In this document: positions 19,509 through 27,568 of the stretch, piece after piece | How the letters are laid out: each line of letters opens with the position of its first letter | Numbering within the stretch: the stretch's first letter is position 1 | DNA from: JBCCGR01 sp039029195 | Lineage (GTDB): Bacteria > Pseudomonadota > Alphaproteobacteria > Rhizobiales > Rhizobiaceae | Length of the DNA: 64,000 nucleotides | Direction of reading: 5' to 3' | NCBI GenBank assembly: GCA_039029195.1 | Contig: JBCCGR010000022.1 | Coordinates: 1-64,000, forward strand | Made by a program: the position numbers and the translations under genes | The notes under the pieces: generated by a model | What the model was told of the DNA's origin: nothing | Seen by the model: the letters and a program-made list of their open reading frames with translations, nothing else | The model's database searches: none

Positions 19509-20096
19509 GTGGCCTTGCAACTCCGACCCGCCAAACAATCTGACGCCGCTGATATGGCCATACTGGAAAACATCGCCAGCCATGGCCTGTCGCTCTGGCT
19601 GTGGCAGGGGGCGGTGAAGCGTGGCAAGGCATTCGATGCTTACGAGTGGGGCAGGGCGATGATGGCGGATCCCACCAATGAAGCAGGGTGGAGCAACGGC
19701 ACCATCGCAGAGATCAACGGAGAAACGGCGGGCTTCGCAACCGGCTATCTTCTGACCGATTTCGATCCACCCAAAGCCATGATTGAAGACAAGGTCACAG
19801 GACCATTGATGGACCTTTTCGCAAAGAGCATCGGCTGCTGGTTTGTGGATTCGCTTGCCACCTACTCGCATCACCGCCGCAACGGCGTCGCGCGGGCGCT
19901 GATGGTGGATCAAATCGCCCGCGCCAGGCAGTCCGGCGTGTCGCAAATTCGGCTCGTCGCCGAAGACGGCAACTCGGCCGGGTCCGCTCTTTATCAGAAT
20001 TTGGGTTTTGAAGAGATCGAAACCCGCCCCTTCACCCGATTCAATTCAACTTCCCAAAGCACGGTCTGGCGGCTGATGTCGCGCCCCGTTTCTTAA
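19509..20096 (+). CDS. GNAT family N-acetyltransferase
   Basis: The 195-residue protein begins with LQLRPAKQSDAADMAILEN, the usual first strand and helix of GNAT enzymes. Later it shows the acetyl-CoA-binding region HHRRNGVARALMVDQIARAR (R-x-x-G-x-A type), followed by IRLVAEDGNSAGSALYQNLGFEEIETRPF. The start is the GTG at 19509. The substrate cannot be read from sequence. It sits 23 nt before lpdA, so it may be co-transcribed with it. Confidence 0.85.
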   Translation: MALQLRPAKQSDAADMAILENIASHGLSLWLWQGAVKRGKAFDAYEWGRAMMADPTNEAGWSNGTIAEINGETAGFATGYLLTDFDPPKAMIEDKVTGPLMDLFAKSIGCWFVDSLATYSHHRRNGVARALMVDQIARARQSGVSQIRLVAEDGNSAGSALYQNLGFEEIETRPFTRFNSTSQSTVWRLMSRPVS

Positions 20097-20119
20097 TTCC
20101 GATCAAAGAGGAAAATCCC

Positions 20120-21559
20120 ATGAGCGCAGAATATGATGTCATTGTCGTTGGCGGCGGTCCCGGCGGATATGTGGCCGCCATTCGGGCCGCACAGCTTGGC
20201 CTGAAGGCGGCTGTTGTGGAGCGCGAGCATCTTGGCGGTATTTGCCTTAACTGGGGCTGTATTCCCACCAAGGCGTTGCTGCGGACGGCAGAAATTTACG
20301 GCCACATGAACCATGCCGAAAGCTATGGCCTGAAGTCGGTGACCCCATCATTCGACATTGCCGATGTGGTCAAGCGCTCGCGCGGCGTGTCGGGGCAACT
20401 AAATGGTGGCATCGGCTTCCTGATGAAGAAGAACAAGATCGATGTGATCTGGGGCGAAGCGACATTGAAGTCCGCGTCCGAAATTTCGGTTGCCGCATCA
20501 ACGAAGCCAGCCGTCGAACCCCAGCATCCTTTGCCCAAGGGCGTGAAAGGTGAGGGCACCTACACCGCCAAGCACATTATCATTGCAACAGGCGCCCGCC
20601 CGCGCGCGCTGCCCGGTCTTGAGCCCGATGGTGACAAGATCTGGTCCTACTTTGAAGCCATGAAACCGGCTGAAATGCCAAAATCTCTCATCGTCATGGG
20701 CTCCGGCGCCATCGGCATCGAGTTCGCCTCCTTCTACCGCACCATGGGTGCCGAGGTGACCGTGGTTGAGGTCATGGATCAGGTGATGCCTGTCGAAGAC
20801 AGTGAAATCTCCAAAATTGCCCAGAAGCAGATGGAAAAGCAGGGCATGAAATTCATGCTCGGTGCGAAAGTGACTGGCGTTGAGAAATCGGCTTCCGGCA
20901 TCACAGCAAGCATTGAAGACGCCAAAGGCGAAACTATCTCACTCACCGCAGATCGTTTGATTTCCGCTGTTGGCGTGGTTGGCAACATCGAAAATCTGGG
21001 CCTAGAGGCACTTGGTGTCGAAACCGACCGAGGCACGATCAAGATCGACGATTTTGGCCGCACGAACGTCTCCGGCATCTATGCCATTGGTGATGTGGCA
21101 GGTGCGCCAATGCTCGCCCACAAGGCGGAGCATGAAGGCGTCATCTGTGTGGAAGCCATTACAGGCAAACACCCGCACAAGATGGAAAAATCCAAAATTC
21201 CAGGCTGCACCTATTGCAATCCGCAAGTGGCGAGTGTGGGACTTACGGAACGTGCGGCCAAAGAGGCCGGACGCGAGTTGAAGATCGGTCGGTTCCCTTT
21301 CATCGGCAACGGCAAGGCCATTGCACTGGGCGAGCCGGACGGCATGGTCAAAACCATCTTTGACGCCAAGACCGGTGAACTCTTGGGTGCTCACATGGTT
21401 GGCGCCGAAGTGACGGAACTCATTCAGGGATTTGTTGTGGCGATGAACCTGGAAACCACGGAAGAAGAACTGATCAACGCCGTCTTCCCGCATCCAACCC
21501 TGTCAGAAATGATGCATGAAAGCGTCATGGATGCCTATGACCGTGTGGTGCATATGTAG
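20120..21559 (+). CDS. lpdA: Dihydrolipoyl dehydrogenase (E3)
   Basis: E3 reoxidises dihydrolipoamide in the 2-oxoacid dehydrogenase complexes using FAD and NAD+. The 479 residues include the FAD motif GGGPGGYVAAIRAAQLG, the redox disulfide in GGICLNWGCIPTKALL, the NAD-binding GSGAIGIEFASFYRTMGAEV, and the second FAD motif IYAIGDVAGAPMLAHKAEHE. The C-terminal active-site pair is in FPHPTLSEMMHESV. Residues about 130-150 (KPAVEPQHPLPKGVKGEGTY) are a Pro/Gly-rich insertion absent from the E. coli enzyme but, as I recall, present in relatives. Confidence 0.97.
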   Translation: MSAEYDVIVVGGGPGGYVAAIRAAQLGLKAAVVEREHLGGICLNWGCIPTKALLRTAEIYGHMNHAESYGLKSVTPSFDIADVVKRSRGVSGQLNGGIGFLMKKNKIDVIWGEATLKSASEISVAASTKPAVEPQHPLPKGVKGEGTYTAKHIIIATGARPRALPGLEPDGDKIWSYFEAMKPAEMPKSLIVMGSGAIGIEFASFYRTMGAEVTVVEVMDQVMPVEDSEISKIAQKQMEKQGMKFMLGAKVTGVEKSASGITASIEDAKGETISLTADRLISAVGVVGNIENLGLEALGVETDRGTIKIDDFGRTNVSGIYAIGDVAGAPMLAHKAEHEGVICVEAITGKHPHKMEKSKIPGCTYCNPQVASVGLTERAAKEAGRELKIGRFPFIGNGKAIALGEPDGMVKTIFDAKTGELLGAHMVGAEVTELIQGFVVAMNLETTEEELINAVFPHPTLSEMMHESVMDAYDRVVHM

Positions 21560-21620
21560 GCGCTCTAGGCTCGTTCTGGTCACCGGATTAATTTGTTAGA
21601 GGCATCGGGAACGAAGCCTC

Positions 21621-22322
21621 TCATATTCCCTTTCGCTCAACCTGCTTTGGGAACAGCGCATCAAATTCTGCCTCGCCGGACCGGGTGAACCGAACCACCC
21701 GGCTGTCCGGCAATCGTTTTGCCCAACCCAGCCTTTCCATGTGCGTCAACAGTTCGCGCCCCAGACTGCCAGCAAGATGGGAACGACGTTCGCTCCAATC
21801 CAGACAATCGCGACAAAGCCGGGTTTTCTTGGCCCGCAGGCTATCGAGATCAATTCCGAGCGTTTCGACAAACGAAGCACCGGAATCGGTGAGAGCCGGC
21901 CCGTCATCGCCCGGCTCGACAAAGCCGCGATGCACAAAACTGTCATACATCTGAATGCCCATCGTGCCGGCAAGATGGCTGTAGCAGACCCGCGCCCTGC
22001 GTAGTTCCTCGTTGCGAGGCCCTGTCCGTGTTCGCAGATGCCCCGCACCGGCAGCCAAGCCCATCAGGCTTTCCAGTACGTGAGCCACATTGTCATTGGC
22101 CAGCGAGAAATAGCGGTGCCGACCCTGTTTCCGATGATCCAGAAGCCCGCCGCTCTCCAGTTTTGCCAGATGCGAACTTGCCGTCTGCAACGTCACACCG
22201 GCTTCCTGCGATAGTTCTGTGGCAGTGAGCGCTTTCCCGCTCATCAGAGCGGTCAACATGTTGGCGCGCGCCGGATCACCCATCAAAGCGGCGATGTGAG
22301 ATATGTCAGGTCCATCTTTCAT
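21621..22322 (-). CDS. ArsR-type winged-helix regulator with C-terminal CxxC domain
   Basis: The N-terminal 90 residues form an ArsR/SmtB-like winged helix: DISHIAALMGDPARANMLTA, LTATELSQEAGVTLQTASSH as recognition region, LLDHRKQGRHRYFSLA as wing. The rest of the 233 residues is an additional domain with LCRDCLDWSERRSHLAGSLG, where Cys-Arg-Asp-Cys makes a CxxC pair. No classical ArsR metal site (ELCVCDL) is seen. The start MKDGPDISH at 22322 is preferred; an ATG at 22352 would read through the twin palindromes. It is divergent from the NIPSNAP gene 73 nt away, which it probably controls. Confidence 0.85.
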   Translation of the reverse strand: MKDGPDISHIAALMGDPARANMLTALMSGKALTATELSQEAGVTLQTASSHLAKLESGGLLDHRKQGRHRYFSLANDNVAHVLESLMGLAAGAGHLRTRTGPRNEELRRARVCYSHLAGTMGIQMYDSFVHRGFVEPGDDGPALTDSGASFVETLGIDLDSLRAKKTRLCRDCLDWSERRSHLAGSLGRELLTHMERLGWAKRLPDSRVVRFTRSGEAEFDALFPKQVERKGI

Positions 22323-22324
22323 AG

Positions 22325-22355
22325 TTCGACCGTAGTCGAAGCATTGTTTCAATGC
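22325..22355. promoter_or_regulatory. Adjacent palindromes between the ArsR-like and NIPSNAP genes
   Basis: TTCGAC-CGTA-GTCGAA (22325-22340) abuts GCATTG-TTT-CAATGC (22341-22355) in the 73-nt divergent gap. Both are perfect inverted repeats and the first begins 2 nt upstream of the regulator start codon. They are good candidates for the operator of the ArsR-like protein, giving autoregulation and control of the divergent genes. Confidence 0.6.
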
Positions 22356-22395
22356 AATGGGCTATCACAGGTGCGTCCAGCCAAGGAGGGAAACC

Positions 22396-22719
22396 ATGCT
22401 GACCTGTGTCATTCGCTACCACATCGATCCAACGAAGAAAGAGCAGTTTGTTCAATACGCTCGAAACTGGGGTGAAGCGATCCCGCGCTGCGGCGCTGAT
22501 CTGATTGGATATTTCGCCCCGCATGAAGGCTCCAGCACGCTGGCTTACGGCATGTATAACATCCCGTCGCTGGCGGAATACGAAGCCTATCGTGCCCGCT
22601 TGCTCAACGATCCACTGGGCAAGGAAAACTATGAATTTGCCCAGAAAGAAAAGTTCCTGCTGCAAGAAGACAGAACGTTCCTGAAACTCGCTTCTGCCAC
22701 TCTGGAGCCTGGGAAATGA
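22396..22719 (+). CDS. NIPSNAP-type dimeric alpha/beta-barrel protein
   Basis: This 107-residue protein starts at ATG 22396 after a good AGGAGG (22384-22389). MLTCVIRYHIDPTKKEQFVQ, the segment CGADLIGYFAPHEGSST and the helix PSLAEYEAYRARLLNDP fit the NIPSNAP family of ferredoxin-like barrels. The function of bacterial members is unclear. It overlaps the following ABM-type gene by 4 nt (ATGA), and is divergent from an ArsR-like regulator. Confidence 0.82.
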   Translation: MLTCVIRYHIDPTKKEQFVQYARNWGEAIPRCGADLIGYFAPHEGSSTLAYGMYNIPSLAEYEAYRARLLNDPLGKENYEFAQKEKFLLQEDRTFLKLASATLEPGK

Positions 22720-23066
22720 TCGCGGTTATTTTCGAGGTCGAACCCAAAGTTGGGCAACGCGAACGATATCTCGAGATCGCTGCCGAGTTGAAACCTTACC
22801 TGGAGCAAATTGACGGGTTCATCTCCATCGAGCGGTTTCAATCACTCGTCGATGACAACAAAATCTTGTCTCTGTCGTTTTGGCGCGATGAGGCAGCCGT
22901 CGCTGATTGGAGAAACCTAGAACAACACCGGCAGGCACAATCAGAAGGTCGGTCGGATGTGTTTCAGAACTATCGACTGAGAGTTGCTGACGTCAGTCGC
23001 GATTATGGACTTGTCGATCGCGCTCAGGCTCCCCACGATTCTCTGCGCCACCATAATGCAGTGTGA
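22716..23066 (+). CDS. Antibiotic biosynthesis monooxygenase (ABM) domain protein
   Basis: At 116 residues it matches the ABM ferredoxin-like barrel: AVIFEVEPKVGQRERYLEIA, the helix LKPYLEQIDGFISIERFQSL, the strand KILSLSFWRDEAAVADWRN, and the HRQAQSEGRSDVFQNYRLRV segment. This form often occurs as a stress-related small protein or quinol/heme-type monooxygenase; catalytic activity cannot be judged. It is translationally coupled to the NIPSNAP-type gene, pairing two proteins of one fold. Confidence 0.83.
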   Translation: MIAVIFEVEPKVGQRERYLEIAAELKPYLEQIDGFISIERFQSLVDDNKILSLSFWRDEAAVADWRNLEQHRQAQSEGRSDVFQNYRLRVADVSRDYGLVDRAQAPHDSLRHHNAV

Positions 23067-23184
23067 GCGAGCACCCATGTCTGGTTGGATGCCTACCATC
23101 CCAATCCCATGCGCGATTTTTCACTGACAATTCAGCGGACACAGTGTTAGCCTTTCCTCCGTTCGAAAATGATGAGGAAGCCCC

Positions 23185-23619
23185 ATGTCCCTTCGGTCCC
23201 TTCTTGTGAAATCAGCGCTCGCCATCCTAGCGGTCCCCATGGCAAGTGTGGCGTATGTGAGCGAGGCCAGTGCCGACAGCTGCTGGAATCACAATGGCTC
23301 CCTCATGCGGCTGCAGGCGAGCGGCAATCGGCGCTGGTTTTACTATGAGGACCCCAAACCGACCTTGCGCAGGGCAGGGGTGCGACGCGGAACGTTGCTC
23401 TTCAACGGGCGCAAGTCTGGCAATTACTACATCGGAACCGCACGTCGCTTCTCGCGCTTTTGCCCTGGAACACCACTTGAATACCGCGTCGAGGGACCGG
23501 TGACGCGCGATCAACTCAAGGTGACCATCTTCGGCTCCTACGAAGTGCATCGCCGTTGCGAACCCACCGGACAGTTCCGCGATGATCAGCTCGTGTTCAC
23601 ATATGTCCGGCAGTGTTGA
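23185..23619 (+). CDS. Exported Cys-rich protein of unknown function
   Basis: The 144-residue protein has a signal peptide (about residues 1-30, LLVKSALAILAVPMASVAYV, cleavage near ASA-D). The mature chain starts DSCWNHNGSLMRLQASGNRR and carries WFYYEDPKPTLRRAGV and RGTLLFNGRKSGNYYIGTAR. Four cysteines (two near FCPGT and RRCEP, one N-terminal, one the last residue) could form two disulfides. I recall similar hypothetical proteins in Hyphomicrobiales but no known function. It overlaps no neighbour; the DUF1330 gene starts 2 nt after it. Confidence 0.7.
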   Translation: MSLRSLLVKSALAILAVPMASVAYVSEASADSCWNHNGSLMRLQASGNRRWFYYEDPKPTLRRAGVRRGTLLFNGRKSGNYYIGTARRFSRFCPGTPLEYRVEGPVTRDQLKVTIFGSYEVHRRCEPTGQFRDDQLVFTYVRQC

Positions 23620-23621
23620 GG

Positions 23622-24053
23622 ATGTCTGACGCCAACGACCTTTATGTCGATCCTGACCGAGCGCGCTTCAAGCTGCTGAAGGATCTGGATCGCGAGACCC
23701 CGGCCAACATGTTGAACCTCATCCGCCTGCGGGAGAAGGCTGAATATACCGATGGGCGGGAAGCAACAGGTGCTGAGGCTTATGCGGCTTACGGGCGGGA
23801 GTCCGGTCCGATCTTTCGCGGTGTCGGCGGTTCAATCCTGTGGTCGGGAACGTTCGAGTTCACCGTCATTGGACCACCAGAAGAATATTGGGACATTGCC
23901 TTCATTGCCCACTATCCTACGGCTCAGGCCTTCCTCGATATGGTCTACAATCCGGATTACCAAAAAGCCGTTGTGCACCGGCAGGCAGCGGTTCTGACAT
24001 CCAGACTTGAGCGGTTTCAACCGCGGGAGGTCGGTGCCGGGTTCGGCGAATAG
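23622..24053 (+). CDS. DUF1330-like alpha/beta-barrel protein
   Basis: The 143-residue protein starts MSDANDLYVDPDRARFKLLK and shows the DUF1330 pattern: MLNLIRLREKAEYTDGREAT, AYAAYGRESGPIFRGVGGSI, and the helix YPTAQAFLDMVYNPDYQKAV. The last is the conserved segment that precedes RQAAVLTSRLERF. It is a third small ferredoxin-like-barrel protein within 1.7 kb. It lies 2 nt after the exported-protein gene, so is likely in its transcript. No function is known for the family. Confidence 0.8.
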   Translation: MSDANDLYVDPDRARFKLLKDLDRETPANMLNLIRLREKAEYTDGREATGAEAYAAYGRESGPIFRGVGGSILWSGTFEFTVIGPPEEYWDIAFIAHYPTAQAFLDMVYNPDYQKAVVHRQAAVLTSRLERFQPREVGAGFGE

Positions 24054-24082
24054 TCAGACCTAACCAGCGAAAATTTCTCCCA

Positions 24083-25042
24083 ATGAGCAACACCTTTCCT
24101 CTGTTTGATCTTGCCGCCTTCGAGGCGGCAGATACCGAACTCCGACAAAGATACGCCGCACAACTGGACGACATCTGTCGTTCGACCGGGTTTGTGGCGG
24201 TTTCAAATCACGGCGTATCAGAACGGGTTATCGAAAATATCTGGTCTAGCGCGACTGATTTCTTCGACCAGCCTGCACCCGTGAAATCGAAATCATCGGC
24301 GCCGGAGCCCGGCTATCCGTACGGCTATATCGGGCCGGGCGTGGAGGCACTGGCGAAATCGAAAGGTGTCGAAACACCGCCGGACTTGAAGGAGACCTTC
24401 AACGGCGGGCCCGCCAATGTGCCCCCGGGCATTACTGATCCCGATGCGCTGGCATTTTGTTATGCGCCCACCATCTGGCCGGAACTGCCCGGCTTTCGCG
24501 AAGCGTGGCAGACCTACTACCAAGCTATGGATGACCTTGCCGGGCGCATCATGCGCGCCTTCGCGGCAGCGCTTCAATTGCCCGAAAACCGGTTTGAAAG
24601 TGCGATCTCGCATCCGATATCCGCTTTGCGGGCAATCCACTATCCAGCGACAGATGCCTCCGCGCTTGAAAATCAGGAGCGGGCCGGGGCTCACACAGAT
24701 TATGGGTCACTCACCATCCTGCTTCCGCAGCCTGGTTCACGCGGCCTGCAGGTCGAACATCCCACTGAAGGTTGGATCGATGTTCCACCCGTGGAGGGGG
24801 CGTTTGTGATCAACATCGGTGATCTGATGGCCCGTTGGACCAATGATCGCTGGGTTTCAACCCTGCATCGTGTGGTGCATAGACCCAATCAGCCGCGCCG
24901 CTTTTCGTTGGCATTTTTTCATCAACCCAACTGGGATGCGGCGATAGATTGTCTGCCATCCTGCATCGGTGATGCTGCAAAATACGATACGGTCAATTCC
25001 GGCCCATATCTGATGTCAAAGTTCCAATCGACCACAATGTGA
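24083..25042 (+). CDS. Isopenicillin N synthase-like 2-oxoglutarate/Fe(II) oxygenase
   Basis: The 319-residue enzyme shows the N-terminal DIOX_N region (FPLFDLAAFEAADTELRQRY, then STGFVAVSNHGVSERVIENI) and the catalytic double-stranded beta helix. The iron ligands are His and Asp in GAHTDYGSLTILL and His in STLHRVVHRP. Arg and Ser in PRRFSLAFF should bind 2-oxoglutarate. The substrate is unknown; relatives act on amino acids, xanthine-like compounds or plant hormones. A 7-bp GC hairpin (25048-25064) follows the stop codon. Confidence 0.9.
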   Translation: MSNTFPLFDLAAFEAADTELRQRYAAQLDDICRSTGFVAVSNHGVSERVIENIWSSATDFFDQPAPVKSKSSAPEPGYPYGYIGPGVEALAKSKGVETPPDLKETFNGGPANVPPGITDPDALAFCYAPTIWPELPGFREAWQTYYQAMDDLAGRIMRAFAAALQLPENRFESAISHPISALRAIHYPATDASALENQERAGAHTDYGSLTILLPQPGSRGLQVEHPTEGWIDVPPVEGAFVINIGDLMARWTNDRWVSTLHRVVHRPNQPRRFSLAFFHQPNWDAAIDCLPSCIGDAAKYDTVNSGPYLMSKFQSTTM

Positions 25043-25047
25043 GTAAC

Positions 25048-25064
25048 ACGCGCCTCAGGCGCGT
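25048..25064 (+). terminator. Possible weak terminator after the 2OG oxygenase gene
   Basis: ACGCGCC-TCA-GGCGCGT forms a 7-bp GC-rich stem with a 3-nt loop 6 nt after the stop codon. There is no T-run, so it may pause transcription or protect an end rather than terminate by itself. Confidence 0.4.
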
Positions 25065-25165
25065 TGACCATCAGACACATTGTTCAACCGCGGGCTCTTT
25101 CCTTAACGGGCCAGCTGACCTAGTTTCCAAGACGACTATTGTTCGAGTGACCCAAAGGATTACCA

Positions 25166-26332
25166 ATGCCGATCATCAACCGATTTGCCGATTTTCACGA
25201 TGAGATCACCGCGTGGCGGCGCGACATCCATGAAAACCCGGAACTTCAGTATGATGTGCATCGCACAGCTGGTGTGGTTGAGGAAAAGCTGAAATCGTTT
25301 GGTGTCGACGAAGTTGTCACCGGTATCGGCAAAACTGGCGTTGTTGGCGTCATCAAAGGCAAGAATTCAGGCAGCGGAAAGGTGATCGGACTGCGCGCCG
25401 ATATGGATGCGCTGCCAATCGTTGAAAAAACCGACAAACCCTATGCCTCCAAAACACCGGGGAAAATGCATGCCTGCGGTCACGATGGCCATACTGCCAT
25501 GTTGCTTGGCGCTGCGAAATATCTGGCCGAGACCCGCAACTTTGATGGAACGGCTGTCGTGATTTTCCAGCCTGCGGAAGAGGGTGGTGCCGGTGGCAAG
25601 GCGATGGTTGACGACGGCATGATGGAGCGTTTTGGCATTCAGGAAGTCTACGGAATGCACAATGTTCCGGGCATGCCGATTGGCGAGTTCGCCATCCGCC
25701 CAGGACCAGTGATGGCCGCGACTGACGAATTCAAGGTCGATATCGAAGGCTGCGGTTCCCATGCCGCCTTCCCGCAGGGATCTATTGACCCGATCATGGT
25801 CGCGACCCAGATGATCCAGGCGATCCAGACCATCGTGTCCCGCAATGTGGATCCGCTTGAATCGGCCGTGGTAACCGTGACTGCAATGAGCGCTGGCAAG
25901 GCCTACAATGTGATCCCACAAACGGCCTCATTCCATGGCACTGTGCGCACGCTCAATCAGGATGTGCGCGAGATGATCGAAAAGCGCATGAAGGAAATTG
26001 TCGCCGGCATTGCCGCTGCCCACAATGCGAAGGCTGATGTCACCTACACCAACAATTATCCTGTGACGGTGAACCACCCGACCCAGACTGATTTTGCAGC
26101 AGAAATTGCAAAGTCGATTGCCGGAGACAGCAAAGTTGACACCAATCGCGATCCGGTCATGGGCGCTGAGGATTTCTCCTACATGTTGGAGGCTCGCCCC
26201 GGTGCGTTCATTTTCGTCGGCAATGGCGACACGGCAATGCTCCACCACGAAGAGTATGACTTTAACGACGATGCCATTCCGGTTGGGTGCTCCTACTGGT
26301 CAAAGCTCGTAGAAACCGCAATGCCGGCTTAG
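25166..26332 (+). CDS. M20 family amidohydrolase (hippurate hydrolase-like)
   Basis: The 388-residue metallopeptidase resembles bacterial N-acyl amino acid amidohydrolases. The metal-binding motifs are GLRADMDALPI, MHACGHDGHTAMLLGAAKYL, the catalytic Glu pair in FQPAEEGGAGGKAMV, YGMHNVPG, and the C-terminal MGAEDFSYM. No signal peptide is visible, so it acts in the cytoplasm. The dimerisation domain spans about residues 185-300. The DOPA-dioxygenase-like gene begins 4 nt after it. Confidence 0.94.
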   Translation: MPIINRFADFHDEITAWRRDIHENPELQYDVHRTAGVVEEKLKSFGVDEVVTGIGKTGVVGVIKGKNSGSGKVIGLRADMDALPIVEKTDKPYASKTPGKMHACGHDGHTAMLLGAAKYLAETRNFDGTAVVIFQPAEEGGAGGKAMVDDGMMERFGIQEVYGMHNVPGMPIGEFAIRPGPVMAATDEFKVDIEGCGSHAAFPQGSIDPIMVATQMIQAIQTIVSRNVDPLESAVVTVTAMSAGKAYNVIPQTASFHGTVRTLNQDVREMIEKRMKEIVAGIAAAHNAKADVTYTNNYPVTVNHPTQTDFAAEIAKSIAGDSKVDTNRDPVMGAEDFSYMLEARPGAFIFVGNGDTAMLHHEEYDFNDDAIPVGCSYWSKLVETAMPA

Positions 26333-26336
26333 TCTC

Positions 26337-26681
26337 ATGCGCCCTTCATCGGACATCACAGGCTATCATGCCCACGTTTACTTCGACGCTGAAACCGTCG
26401 GGAAGGCAAGGGCGCTCTGTGAGGCTGCCTCAGATGCGTTGAAGGTTGAAATGGGACGGGTCCACGAACGCAATGTGGGCCCGCATCCGCGCTGGTCATG
26501 CCAACTGGCGTTTCAGGCTCAGGAATTGGGCGAAGTGCTGCCCTGGCTGGTTCTGAACCGGGCTGGTCTGACCGTTTTCATCCACGCTGAAACCGGGGAT
26601 GATCTGAAGGACCACACCGAGCACGATATCTGGCTGGGCGAAATGCTACCGCTTGATTTGTCGATCTTCGACCGGCACTAA
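26337..26681 (+). CDS. DOPA 4,5-dioxygenase family protein
   Basis: A 114-residue protein with the family pattern of conserved histidines: GYHAHVYFDAETVGKARAL, VGPHPRWSCQLAF, and the C-terminal DDLKDHTEHDIWLGE. Fungal and plant members open the ring of DOPA; bacterial members are largely untested. It is 4 nt after the M20 gene and shares 4 nt at its 3' end with the convergent EamA transporter gene. Confidence 0.88.
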   Translation: MRPSSDITGYHAHVYFDAETVGKARALCEAASDALKVEMGRVHERNVGPHPRWSCQLAFQAQELGEVLPWLVLNRAGLTVFIHAETGDDLKDHTEHDIWLGEMLPLDLSIFDRH

Positions 26682-27562
26682 CTCAAAGCACTCTTCCGCT
26701 CGCGGTAAAAACTGAAAAGCCCGCTCGCAACGATAACGGTGGCACCGAGGAGCGCCAGACCATCGGGTATTTCGTTGAACACCACAAAGCCGAGCAACAA
26801 TGCCCACAATAGGATCGAATATCGAAACGGAGAGATGAACCCGATCTCTCCGGCCCTCATGGTCAATATCGAGAATATGTAGCCCGCCAACAAGCTGGCG
26901 GCAGCGGCAGCCAGATAGATCAGGTTTTGATTGCTCACCGGCTGCCACGTCTCAAACAGGCTCCCAATGCCGCCGGCCAGCGTGATTGCAACCGCCGTGA
27001 TCAGGCTCACAAACAGCGAAGGGGTATCGTCACTCAGTCGACGCGTGATGAGATCCCGCACCGTGACGAAAAACACCGCCCCCACGGCGGACAGTGAATA
27101 GACGTTAAAACCCTCACCACCAGGTCTGACGATCAGCAGAACGCCTAAAAACCCCACGAGGCTCGCAAGATATCGCCGCCAGCCTATCTTTTCGCTGAAA
27201 AGCCAAGCTGCCCCAAGCATGACCGTGAGTGGCAGCAACTGCAGGATCGAAGTCACATTGGCGATCGGCATGTTGAAGAGGGCGCTCAGGAAACACACCG
27301 TTGCTCCGACTTCACTAAGCGTCCGTACGGTGAGAGAGGGTTGCAACACCGTGTTCCGCACACCTTGTTTGAGATCAAGTGCTCCCATATGGCGGGCCAG
27401 CAGAAAGATGAAAACCGAAGCAAACAGCCCGCGAACAAAGATCGCCTGAAACAGGCCCAGTTCGCCCGATGTCAGCTTGATAAAAACATCATTGAGCACG
27501 TAGCCGGCCATGGCCAGCATCATGAACATGGCTCCGCGAATGTTGGCGTTGGCAGAAGACAT
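26678..27562 (-). CDS. EamA/DMT-superfamily membrane transporter
   Basis: The 294-residue protein has ten predicted membrane helices in two EamA repeats. The first starts MFMMLAMAGYVLNDVFIKL, with the typical LFQAIFVRGLFA arginine loop. The second starts near residue 150 (LSAVGAVFFVTVRDLITRR) and ends EIPDGLALLGATVIVASGLF. Family members export metabolites or amino acids; the substrate is unknown. It is 6 nt downstream of the orphan ABC permease gene on the same strand. Confidence 0.9.
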   Translation of the reverse strand: MSSANANIRGAMFMMLAMAGYVLNDVFIKLTSGELGLFQAIFVRGLFASVFIFLLARHMGALDLKQGVRNTVLQPSLTVRTLSEVGATVCFLSALFNMPIANVTSILQLLPLTVMLGAAWLFSEKIGWRRYLASLVGFLGVLLIVRPGGEGFNVYSLSAVGAVFFVTVRDLITRRLSDDTPSLFVSLITAVAITLAGGIGSLFETWQPVSNQNLIYLAAAAASLLAGYIFSILTMRAGEIGFISPFRYSILLWALLLGFVVFNEIPDGLALLGATVIVASGLFSFYRERKSALS

Positions 27563-27568
27563 GCACCT

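Noticed and set aside
20509..20568. Insertion-like PQHPLPKGVKGEGT segment in lpdA as a mobile palindromic insertion
   Set aside because: The frame is intact and I recall similar inserts in dihydrolipoyl dehydrogenases of related bacteria, so it is more likely an old family feature.
21598..21621. AGAGGC...GCCTCT hairpin between lpdA and the ArsR-like gene as a terminator
   Set aside because: The stem is only 6 bp with a 12-nt loop, overlaps a stop codon and has no T-run.
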